64,000 bases of DNA from Streptomyces hokutonensis (lineage in GTDB: Bacteria; Actinomycetota; Actinomycetes; Streptomycetales; Streptomycetaceae): NCBI RefSeq assembly GCF_000376565.1, contig NZ_BARG01000031.1, forward strand, positions 1 through 64,000, read 5' to 3'. The position numbers and the translations under genes were made by a program. The notes under the pieces were generated by a model. The model was not told the origin of the DNA, made no database searches, and saw nothing but the letters and a program-made list of their open reading frames with translations. Positions within the stretch are counted from its first letter, which is position 1. Each line of letters opens with the position of its first letter. Of this stretch, positions 32,241 through 39,538 are shown piece after piece.

Positions 32241-33380
32241 TCAGTTTGACGGCAGCGTGGGCTGGATGCGGCGTAGGAACGTCGCGTTGTCCGGGGTCTC
32301 TCGCATGCGCTCCAGCAGAGTCTCCGTGCTGCCCTGGCCGTCCCTTGTCTGGAGGGCCCTGCGCAGGCCGTGTACGGTCGTCAACTCGGCCGGAGTGAGC
32401 AGGAGTTCCTCGCGGCGGGTGCCGGACGGGTTGATCTCGACGGCCGGGAACACCCGGCGGGAGGCCAGCTCGCGGCTGAGGCGGAGCTCCATGTTTCCGG
32501 TGCTCTTCAGTTCCTCGAAGTAGAAGTCGTCGGCACGGGAGCCGGTCTCGACCAGGGCCGTCGCGAGGATGGTGAGCGAGCCGCCCTCCTCGGCGAGGCG
32601 TGCGGCGCCGAAGAACTTCTTCGGGCCGATCAGCGCGGTCGCGTCGACACCGCCGCTGAGGGTACGGCCGCCGGAGGCCGCCGCGTTGTTGTGCGCCCGG
32701 CAGAGCCGGGTCAGGGAGTCGAGCAGGATCACTACGTCCTCGCCCGCCTCGACGAGCCGCTTGGCCCGTTCGATCACGAGCTCGGCCAGCGCGATGTGCT
32801 GCTTGGGCGCCTTGTCGAAGGTGGAGGCGTAGACCTCGCCGCGCACGGAGCGCCGCATGTCGGTGACCTCCTCGGGCCGCTCGTCGAGCAGCACGACCAT
32901 GAGGCGGGCCTCGGGGTGGTTGCCGGCGACGGCTGCCGCGATCTGCTGGAGCAGTACGGTCTTGCCGGTCTTGGGCGGGGCCACGATCAGTCCGCGCTGG
33001 CCCTTGCCGACGGGGGCGATCAGGTCGGCGACGCGTCCGGTGAGGCCGGCCGCCGGGTGTTCGAGGTGCAGCCGCTCACGCGGGTGCAGCGGGGTGAGGT
33101 CGCGGAAGTGGCGTCGGCCGCGCAGTTCGTCGGGCGTGCGCCCGTTGACGAACGCGACCTCGGTCAGGGCGCGCTGCCCGCCGCGGACGCCTTCCACGAG
33201 GTCGCCCTTGCGCAGGCCGTGTCGGCGGATCAGCGCGGGGGAGACCTGGAGGTCGGTGGGCGAGGGCTGGAGGTTCAGCGCCCGCAGGTGCCCCTTCCCG
33301 TTGCCGTCGATGTCGAGGACACCGGTCGCGGTCTGGGTGCGGGGCTGTTCCTGTACGGGGGGTTCGAGTGTGGTGGTCAT
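32241..33380 (-). CDS. Short Rho-family transcription termination factor paralogue
   Basis: The 379-residue protein matches Rho. A truncated RNA-binding region starts near residue 18 (GVLDIDGNGKGHLRALNLQPSPTDLQVSPALIRRHGLRKGDLVEG). Then come the Walker A segment VAPPKTGKT (133-141), the P-loop partner MVVLLDERPEEVTDM, Walker B VVILLDSLTRLCRAHN, the Q-loop/R-loop region and TALVETGSRADDFYFEELKSTGNMELRLSRELASRRVFPAVEINPSGTRREELLL. The long Arg/Asn-rich insertion of the main Streptomyces Rho (about 650-700 residues) is missing. Start ATG 33380 has GAAAGGACC upstream. A second, specialised Rho is the likely interpretation. Confidence 0.92.
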   Translation of the reverse strand: MTTTLEPPVQEQPRTQTATGVLDIDGNGKGHLRALNLQPSPTDLQVSPALIRRHGLRKGDLVEGVRGGQRALTEVAFVNGRTPDELRGRRHFRDLTPLHPRERLHLEHPAAGLTGRVADLIAPVGKGQRGLIVAPPKTGKTVLLQQIAAAVAGNHPEARLMVVLLDERPEEVTDMRRSVRGEVYASTFDKAPKQHIALAELVIERAKRLVEAGEDVVILLDSLTRLCRAHNNAAASGGRTLSGGVDATALIGPKKFFGAARLAEEGGSLTILATALVETGSRADDFYFEELKSTGNMELRLSRELASRRVFPAVEINPSGTRREELLLTPAELTTVHGLRRALQTRDGQGSTETLLERMRETPDNATFLRRIQPTLPSN

Positions 33381-33666
33381 GTTGGGTGGTCCTTTCAAGG
33401 ACGGTTGCATGTGTCATGCGGAAGGAAGGGGGAGAAGCCGCAGAGGGAGGGCGCATGGGCGCTCCTCGGGGCGGCGGGAACATCACCTCGGGTGCGGCGG
33501 AAAAACGCCGGTCACGAGGTGGTGTGAAGAAGCCGTGTGCCGGTCGGAATCGACGGGCCGGTCGGCGGAGAAGAAGTGGTGCTGGCACCGGCGCCCGGAA
33601 CGGGGCGTACACAAGTGCTGACCGCACCGTAGCACACCCGGTGCGGTTCCGGCTGTGAGATACGGC
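33381..33666. other. Leader/intergenic region of the rho-like gene
   Basis: These 286 bases lie between the methyltransferase stop and the rho-like start, both on the minus strand. A TACGGT -10-like box is visible on the minus strand around 33627-33632, which would give an mRNA leader of about 240 bases. No clear hairpin or small ORF was found in it. A long leader fits Rho autoregulation, but that is inference. Confidence 0.35.
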
Positions 33667-34494
33667 TCAGCGGCTCGCCAGCAGGCCGTAGAGGAGGGGA
33701 ATCCGCGGCTCTGGCAGACGCCACCAGCCGGTCGGGGTCCGCTCCATCCTGGGCCAGCGGGGCCACGGGAGTTCGTCGCTCTCGCGGAGCCTACGGATGT
33801 TCAGTCCCGTTCTCGTCAACGCGTTGATGACCTCGTCTATTCCGTGCATCCACTCGTAGCTGTCGGTCGCGTCGGCCACGGCCGGGCCGTCGGTGTACGT
33901 GAACGTCGCGTCGCGGTGCACCGGACCGCCGCCGCCCAGGTAGTCGTGGCGCAGTAGCAGTTCGGGTCCCTCGCCCGGATGCGGCTTTGGGCCGAGGGAG
34001 TTGAGGAGCGGGTGGAATTCGACGATGTACAACAGGCCGCCGGGGCGCAGGAGTTGGGCGATCACGTCCGCCCAGCGCGGGAGGTCGGGCAGGTAGCACA
34101 GGGCGCCCTTGCCGGTGTACACCACGTCGAACTGCCGCTGCCCCAGGCCCTCGACGGCGTCGTACACATTCGCCTGGACGTAGTCGACGTCGAGGCCCGC
34201 CTTCGCCGCGATGCCGTTCGCGGCCGTCACCGACGCCTCGGAGAAGTCGAGCCCGACGGCTCGTGCCCCGCGCCGCGCGAACGCGAGGGTCTCGGTGCCG
34301 AGATGGCACTGGAGGTGGAGCACGTCACGGCCCGCGAGTTCGCCGAGGTCGTCCCACTCGAAGGCGGCGAACCAGCGGTCCGGGTCCGGGTCCCCGTCGA
34401 GACCGTAGAACCGGCTGGCGAGGTGGACGGGGGTGCGGGCGTCCCAGTTCGCCTGGTTGGCTCGCATCAGCCGTGCTTGCTCGTCGGTGCTCAT
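33667..34494 (-). CDS. Class I SAM-dependent methyltransferase
   Basis: The 275-residue protein has motif I DVLHLQCHLGTETLAFARRGARAVGLDFSEASV near residues 58-90 (a variant with QCHLG in place of GCGxG), FDVVYTGKGALCYLPDLPRWADVIAQLLRPGGLLYIVEFHP, and YEWMHGIDEVINALTRTGLNIRRLRESDELPW. It resembles small-molecule methyltransferases annotated only as methyltransferase-domain proteins. ATG 34494 begins MSTDEQARLMRANQANWDARTPVH, the usual family N-terminus. It is divergent from the quinone-oxidoreductase-like gene. Confidence 0.88.
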   Translation of the reverse strand: MSTDEQARLMRANQANWDARTPVHLASRFYGLDGDPDPDRWFAAFEWDDLGELAGRDVLHLQCHLGTETLAFARRGARAVGLDFSEASVTAANGIAAKAGLDVDYVQANVYDAVEGLGQRQFDVVYTGKGALCYLPDLPRWADVIAQLLRPGGLLYIVEFHPLLNSLGPKPHPGEGPELLLRHDYLGGGGPVHRDATFTYTDGPAVADATDSYEWMHGIDEVINALTRTGLNIRRLRESDELPWPRWPRMERTPTGWWRLPEPRIPLLYGLLASR

Positions 34495-34593
34495 GCTTCC
34501 ATCCAACCTTGATCGGGCGGCGGACGGCGGGAAGAACACCGGTTCCGCGTCGGTTGCCCCGAGACGAGTGACCTACGACGAGAGGGGCAAGTC

Positions 34594-35514
34594 GTGCGCG
34601 CACTGATCGTGGATCCGGGGGCCGTCGGTGGGCTGCGGCTCGGGGAGGCATCCGACCCGGTGCCTGGTCCGGGGCAGCTGCTGGTGGAGGTCCGGCACAC
34701 CTCTCTCAACTCGGCCGAGTTGTACTTCGCGCAGCGGGGCGCGCCCGGTGACGTGATCGGCTTCGACTCCGCCGGTGTCGTCGTGCGGGCCGCCGCCGAC
34801 GGGAGCGGGCCCGGGTTGGGCAGCCGGGTCGTGGGATACGGGGACAGCGGCGGGTTCGGCGCGCTGCGCGCCCTGGACGTGGCCGATGTGGCCGTGGTGC
34901 CGGACGAGGTCGACCTCGGTGAGGCGGCCGCCCTGCCGGTCGCGGCCGGTACCGCCCTGCGCGCGCTGGAACAGGCCGGGCCGCTCCTCGGCCGCCGGGT
35001 CCTGGTCACCGGGGCGTCGGGCGGGGTCGGCGGGTTCGCCGTGCAACTCGCGGCGCTGGGCGGGGCGTACGTCATCGGGGTGGCCGGTTCCGAGGACGGT
35101 GCGCGGTGGGTCGGTGAGCTGGGGGCGCGCGAGGTGGTGACCGGTGTCGACGAGGTGAAGGAACCCCTCGACGTCGTGATCGACACCGTGGGCGGGGCCC
35201 AACTGGTCTCCGCCTACGGCCTGTTGGCCCCGGGCGGCAGTCTGCAGAGCGTCGGCTGGGCCGCCGGGCGGGAGGCCGTGCTGCCCGTGGGTGTCACGCT
35301 CGGCAGCAGCACGCCCAAGTCGATCGTGTCGGTCTACAACGGCGGTGGACTCACCGACCGGCAGGCGCAGTTGAGGCGGCTGCTCGCGCTGGTCGGCGAC
35401 GGCCGGCTGCGGGTGCCGGTCGGCTGGCGCGGCCCGTGGGACCGGATCGCGGAGGCCGCCGAGGCGCTGAGCGGTCGCAGCCTGCGCGGGAAGGCCGTCC
35501 TCGACGTGCTCTGA
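34594..35514 (+). CDS. Zinc-free MDR oxidoreductase (quinone oxidoreductase-like)
   Basis: The 306-residue protein has a GroES-like N-terminal domain (PGQLLVEVRHTSLNSAELYFAQRG, VIGFDSAGVV) and a Rossmann domain with RVLVTGASGGVGGFAVQLAALGGAYVIGV near residues 132-160. The catalytic-zinc Cys/His set is lacking, so an NADPH-dependent quinone or enone reductase activity is likely. GTG 34594 has GAGAGGGG upstream. It is divergent from a methyltransferase gene and precedes a 162-base gap (35515-35676) in which I see nothing definite. Confidence 0.88.
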   Translation: MRALIVDPGAVGGLRLGEASDPVPGPGQLLVEVRHTSLNSAELYFAQRGAPGDVIGFDSAGVVVRAAADGSGPGLGSRVVGYGDSGGFGALRALDVADVAVVPDEVDLGEAAALPVAAGTALRALEQAGPLLGRRVLVTGASGGVGGFAVQLAALGGAYVIGVAGSEDGARWVGELGAREVVTGVDEVKEPLDVVIDTVGGAQLVSAYGLLAPGGSLQSVGWAAGREAVLPVGVTLGSSTPKSIVSVYNGGGLTDRQAQLRRLLALVGDGRLRVPVGWRGPWDRIAEAAEALSGRSLRGKAVLDVL

Positions 35515-35676
35515 CGATTCCTGTGAAACCCGGGACGAGTCCTCCGCTCCGCGCCTCATACCAGCCATACGAACCCCCGATGGCCCTTCACCGACCCATT
35601 TCTTGTTCTCGCCAATGGCCGTACCTACGCTGCCACCACCGCACCACGGCGGCACGGGACAAGGGACTTGGCAATC

Positions 35677-36447
35677 ATGGGTCGACTGGCCGGGAAAATC
35701 GCTTTCATCAGTGGAACGGGGGCAGGAATAGGGCGGGCCGCGGCGCAGATATTCGCGGCGGAGGGCGCCGAGGTTTTCGGCTGTGACATCGACGAGGACA
35801 GTGCCGCGGAAACCGTGGAACTCGTCGAAAAGGCCGGCGGAATCATGCGGTCCCTGGCACCCGTGGACCTGTCCACCCAGGACGGCGCCCGCGAGTGGAT
35901 CGAGGCCGGGATCGCGGCCTTCGGCGGGATCGACATCCTCTACAACAACGCCTCCGCGCTGCGGAACGGCCCGTTCGAGACCATGCCCGCCGAGGACTGG
36001 TACTTCACCATCAAGAACGAGCTGGACATCCCCTACTTCTGCACCCAGGCCGCCTGGCCGCACCTGATCGCCCGTGGTGGCGGGGCCGTGCTCAACGTCG
36101 CCTCCGTGGCCGCCGTACGCGGGGCGCCGTTCATGCCGATGGTGCCCCACGGAGCCGCCAAGGGCGGGGTGTTGGCGATGAGCATGCACCTGTGCGCGGC
36201 CGGCGCCCCGCACCGCATCCGCGTCAACACCATCGCCCCGGGCATGACCCGCACCTCCGCCACCGCGCCCTTCCTCGACGATCCGGACGGCCCCAGGGCC
36301 CAGTTGGAGGCGCGCATCCCGGTCGGGCGGGTGGGTCAGCCCGAGGACATCGCGCGGGCCGCCGCCTTCCTCTGCTCCGACGAGGCGGCCTTCGTCAACG
36401 GCGCCAACCTCATGGTCGACGGCGGCGACAGCGCCATGGCGGGCTGA
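35677..36447 (+). CDS. SDR-family protein with catalytic Tyr replaced by His
   Basis: The 256-residue protein has the classical SDR fold: cofactor motif SGTGAGIGRAAA (12-23), NNAS (90-93), catalytic Ser143 in NVASVAAVRG, and Lys162. The YxxxK position reads PHGAAK, so residue 158 is His (codon CAC at 36148-36150) where Tyr (TAC) is expected. Either activity is altered or lost, or another residue takes over. The C-terminus has AAFLCSDEAAFVNGANLMVDGGDS as in active SDRs. ATG 35677 with GGGAC upstream starts it. It precedes VOC and MFS genes with short gaps. Confidence 0.88.
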   Translation: MGRLAGKIAFISGTGAGIGRAAAQIFAAEGAEVFGCDIDEDSAAETVELVEKAGGIMRSLAPVDLSTQDGAREWIEAGIAAFGGIDILYNNASALRNGPFETMPAEDWYFTIKNELDIPYFCTQAAWPHLIARGGGAVLNVASVAAVRGAPFMPMVPHGAAKGGVLAMSMHLCAAGAPHRIRVNTIAPGMTRTSATAPFLDDPDGPRAQLEARIPVGRVGQPEDIARAAAFLCSDEAAFVNGANLMVDGGDSAMAG

Positions 36448-36453
36448 GCCGCT

Positions 36454-36867
36454 GTGACCGTCCGACTCGACCACGTGGGCGTCAACGTACGCGACCTGAC
36501 CGCCCAAACCGCCTGGTACCAGAGCGCGTTCGGCCTGAAGACCGTCTTCGAGTTCCATCTCGAAGGGCCCGGTCTGCGAGGCGTCGTCCTGGAGCATCCG
36601 CGGGGCTGGCGCATCGAACTGCTCGCCAGACCCGGCTCCACCCCCGGACTTCGCGCGCCGGACCCGATGACCGCCGTACTCACCGAGGGATACGGGCACT
36701 TCGCGGTCACCACCTCCGAACTCGACCCCGTCCACGAGGCGTTGGTGGCCCGTGGCGCGGGCGAGGTCATGGCACCCGGGCCGTCCCCCGAGCCCGGAGT
36801 GCGTATGGCCTGGGTCAGCGACCCCGAGGGAAATCTCATCGAACTCATAGAGAAAAACGCAGAGTGA
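36454..36867 (+). CDS. VOC-family (glyoxalase-like) protein
   Basis: The 137-residue protein has two beta-alpha-beta-beta-beta modules with the metal-ligand pattern of VOC enzymes: His in LDHVGVNVRD near the N-terminus, Glu in GWRIELLA, His in YGHFAVTTSE and Glu in GNLIELIEK. It could be a lyase, epimerase or binding protein; a catalytic role fits because all four ligand positions are filled. GTG 36454 lies six bases after the SDR stop, and the MFS gene follows after 11 bases, so the three form an operon. Confidence 0.87.
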   Translation: MTVRLDHVGVNVRDLTAQTAWYQSAFGLKTVFEFHLEGPGLRGVVLEHPRGWRIELLARPGSTPGLRAPDPMTAVLTEGYGHFAVTTSELDPVHEALVARGAGEVMAPGPSPEPGVRMAWVSDPEGNLIELIEKNAE

Positions 36868-36878
36868 GGGCACGCACG

Positions 36879-38411
36879 ATGACGGATTCGATCTCCTTGA
36901 AAAGACTGGACCCCGGAACGCTCATAGCGTGCTGTCTCGCGGTCGCGGCGGCACAGTTGTGCATTACCGTTCCCTCGCCCATCAACGGGGAAATCCAGGC
37001 CGCATTCGGCGCCTCGGGTTCCCAGGTCGCCTGGGTCACCTCCGCGTTCATTCTCCCCACCGCGATTCTGGAACTGAATTTCGGTGTGGTGGGCGATCTC
37101 TTCGGCCGCAAGCGGCTGTTGGTGCTCGGCGGGCTCGTCCTGGCGCTCGGTGAACTGCTCAACGCCACCTCGCAGAACATCACCATGATGTGGACCGGGC
37201 AGGCTCTGGCCGGCATCGGCGCCGCCGCGCTGTTCCCCAGCTCCCTCGCGGTCATCGCGGCGGCCACACCGGACGGCAAGGACCGAGCGAAAGCCGTCTC
37301 CACCTGGGCGCTGTCGATCTCCCTCGCCTCCGCGCTCGGCCCGCTGTCCTCCGGGGTCCTCGCCACGGTCGCCGACTTCCGCTGGGCGTTCGTGCCGCCG
37401 GTCGTCCTGGGTCTGATCGTCGCGGTCGCCTGCTGGAAGCTCGTCACCGACTCCAAGGCACCCGAAGGCCGCGCGCTGGACTGGCCGGGCCAGATCACCA
37501 TCGCCGTCGGCCTCACCGCCCTGCTCTGGGGCGTCATCGAGGGCGGCGACCGCGGCTGGGGCAGCGCGGCGATCGTGGGCTCGCTGACCCTGGCGGCCGT
37601 CGCGCTCGTCGGGTTCGTCGTCGCGGAGACCCGCGCGGCCTCTCCGATGTTCAACCTCGGCCTGCTGAAGATCCCCTCGTTCGCGGCGGCGGCGGTCGTC
37701 GCGCTGGCCGGCATGTTCGGCTTCATCGGCACCGCCTACTGCGTCTCGATCCGCCTCGGCGCGGTGATGCACCTGAGCCCGCTGCGGGCCGGAATGCCGT
37801 TCGTGATCCTCCAGTTGATCCCGCTGCTGCTGGCGCCGGTGCTCAGCAAGATGCTCACCCGCGTCGACGCCCGCTGGCTCCTGATGGGCGGCCTGCTGCC
37901 CATGGCCGCCGGCCAGTTCTGGATCGCCGCCCTGCCCATCACCACCACCTCCCTCGCCGCCTTCATCGGCCCGGTGCTGCTGCTCGGCGTCGGCTTCATC
38001 TGCGTGGTGTCCTCGCTGACCTCCGCCGCCGTGAACGCCGTACCGATCAACATGACCGGCATGGCGAGCGGCGCGACCAGCCTGGTCCGCGAGTTCGGCC
38101 AGGGCCTCGGCCCTGCCGTGATCAGCACCATCGCGATGAGTGCCGCCTCCTCCGCCCTCGTCGGCAAGCTCAGCGGGGCCGACGCGGGCATGGAGAAGGC
38201 GGCCGGACCCCTCGCCGTCGTCAACGCGGGCAGCGCCCAGGCCAAGGCCGCCGCACAGACCGCCCTCGGCCACGGCATGGCCCTCGGCGTGGTGATCTGC
38301 GGCTGCGCCTCCCTGCTGGGCGCGGTCGTCACCCTGCTCCTGGTACGCAAGAACACCGAGCGCTCGACCGTGGACGCGGGGGAGCCGTCGGTGCAGGCGG
38401 CGACTGCGTAG
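36879..38411 (+). CDS. MFS drug/metabolite exporter (DHA2, 14-TM EmrB/QacA type)
   Basis: The 510-residue protein has about 14 membrane segments. The MFS motif A appears as GVVGDLFGRKRLLVLGG after the second helix, with QVAWVTSAFILPTAILELNF before it and GQALAGIGAAALFPSSLAVIAAATP as motif C-like region. It probably exports a product or toxic substrate of the co-transcribed SDR and VOC genes. Codons near the 5' end are less GC-biased than in neighbours (CTCATAGCG, GCATTACC, GGAAATC). A hairpin terminator follows 14 bases after the stop. Confidence 0.9.
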   Translation: MTDSISLKRLDPGTLIACCLAVAAAQLCITVPSPINGEIQAAFGASGSQVAWVTSAFILPTAILELNFGVVGDLFGRKRLLVLGGLVLALGELLNATSQNITMMWTGQALAGIGAAALFPSSLAVIAAATPDGKDRAKAVSTWALSISLASALGPLSSGVLATVADFRWAFVPPVVLGLIVAVACWKLVTDSKAPEGRALDWPGQITIAVGLTALLWGVIEGGDRGWGSAAIVGSLTLAAVALVGFVVAETRAASPMFNLGLLKIPSFAAAAVVALAGMFGFIGTAYCVSIRLGAVMHLSPLRAGMPFVILQLIPLLLAPVLSKMLTRVDARWLLMGGLLPMAAGQFWIAALPITTTSLAAFIGPVLLLGVGFICVVSSLTSAAVNAVPINMTGMASGATSLVREFGQGLGPAVISTIAMSAASSALVGKLSGADAGMEKAAGPLAVVNAGSAQAKAAAQTALGHGMALGVVICGCASLLGAVVTLLLVRKNTERSTVDAGEPSVQAATA

Positions 38412-38425
38412 AACGTACGTCGTAG

Positions 38426-38459
38426 GAGGAGGCCGGGGCCCTGTCGCCCCGGCCTCCTC
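38426..38459 (+). terminator. Hairpin terminator after the MFS gene
   Basis: A 13-base perfect stem pairs GAGGAGGCCGGGG (38426-38438) with 38447-38459 around an eight-base loop. The following bases are GTGTTCTCCC, without a long T tract. Confidence 0.75.
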
Positions 38460-38555
38460 GTGTTCTCCCGAAGAAGTTTTCCGCAGGGGGTGTCGATCCG
38501 GCTCGGCCGCGTTCGTCGGTGGGGTGTAGGAAGCTCTTGAGGACCGGGAGGATCC

Positions 38556-39194
38556 ATGAAGTACATGCTGCTCGTGTGCGGCGACGACACCGCCGACGCC
38601 TCCGGGATGGCACCCGTCGAACCCTGGGTGGAGGAACTGGGCGACCGCGGCGTACGGCTGCACGGTCACCGGCTCGCGCTGCCCGCCGACGCCGTCACCG
38701 TACGGGTGCGCGGCGGGGAGGTGCTCCGTACGGACGGGCCGTTCGCGGAGACCAAGGAGTACGTCGCCGGATTCGACATCCTGGAGTGCGACACCCTGGA
38801 GGAGGCCGTCGAGGCCGCCGCCAAGCACCCAGTGGCCACCATCGGCGCCATGGAGGTGCGCCCCTTCTGGCCGATGGACGGCGAGGAGGACGCCGAGACG
38901 CAGATCCGCGCGCTCGACGCCGAACGGCCCGGGACCGCCGCCTTCCGCAAGGCCGTGGAGGACGTCGTCGGGGGCGTGACCTGGCCGCTCACCCGCGAGG
39001 TGCTGGAGTTCCACGTCCACGTCGACGAGTCCGTCGCCTTCGGCCACGGCCTGGTCCGGCTGCACGGCACCCGCACCGACGGCCGGCCGCTGGACGCCGT
39101 ACTGCGCGTGACCACCGGCTACCGCGACACCGGACTGCGCTGGGAGATCGTCCACGAGCACATCTCAGCCGCCACCGAGAAGACCGGGGAGTAG
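38556..39194 (+). CDS. YCII/DGPF protein with a C-terminal SnoaL-like extension
   Basis: The 212-residue protein begins with a YCII domain (MKYMLLVCGDDT, then the hallmark TDGPFAETKEYVAGFDILECDTLEEAVEAAAKHP and MEVRPFWPMDG). After residue 110 a second part, EFHVHVDESVAFGHGLVRLHGTRTDGRPLDAVLRVTTGYRDTGLRWEIVHEHIS, looks like a partial SnoaL/NTF2 barrel. DGPF proteins accompany ECF42-type sigma factors. It is followed two bases later by a second, single-domain DGPF gene and then by such a sigma factor, so they form one operon. Confidence 0.88.
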   Translation: MKYMLLVCGDDTADASGMAPVEPWVEELGDRGVRLHGHRLALPADAVTVRVRGGEVLRTDGPFAETKEYVAGFDILECDTLEEAVEAAAKHPVATIGAMEVRPFWPMDGEEDAETQIRALDAERPGTAAFRKAVEDVVGGVTWPLTREVLEFHVHVDESVAFGHGLVRLHGTRTDGRPLDAVLRVTTGYRDTGLRWEIVHEHISAATEKTGE

Positions 39195-39196
39195 CC

Positions 39197-39538
39197 ATGA
39201 AGTACGTCCTGCTGATCTGCACCCCCGTCGGAGGCGAGGAACTCAGCCCCGCCGAGATCGCCGACGACCCCCGCTTCACCTCCTACATCGAGGAGGTCCG
39301 AGGCCGTGACCTGATGCGCGGCGGGGCCCGCCTGCGTCCGTCCTCCGACGCCACCACCGTCCGCGTCCAGGGTGACGAAGTCCTGCTCAGCGACGGGCCG
39401 TTCGTCGAGTCCAAGGAGTACGTCGCGGGCATCGACATCATCGAGGTCGCCGACCTGGACGAGGCGATCTCGCTCGCCTCCCGGCACCCCGCCGCGCTGG
39501 CCGGCGGCTCGGTCGAGGTGCGGCCGGTCTGGGAGTGA
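39197..39538 (+). CDS. YCII/DGPF-domain protein
   Basis: The 113-residue protein is a single YCII domain with MKYVLLICTPVGGEE at the N-terminus, SDGPFVESKEYVAGIDIIEVADLDEAISLASRHPAAL and a terminal VEVRPVWE. It is a paralogue of the N-terminal half of the preceding gene. Its stop overlaps the GTG of the sigma factor by four bases (GTGA), so the two are translationally coupled. DGPF proteins are encoded beside ECF42 sigma factors in many actinobacteria; whether they signal to the sigma factor is not settled. Confidence 0.93.
   Translation: MKYVLLICTPVGGEELSPAEIADDPRFTSYIEEVRGRDLMRGGARLRPSSDATTVRVQGDEVLLSDGPFVESKEYVAGIDIIEVADLDEAISLASRHPAALAGGSVEVRPVWE

Noticed and set aside
34573..39161. Very long minus-strand open frames antisense to the SDR/VOC/MFS genes
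   Set aside because: They are Gly/Asp/Glu/Arg-rich shadows with no motifs, whereas the plus-strand genes are complete and well spaced.
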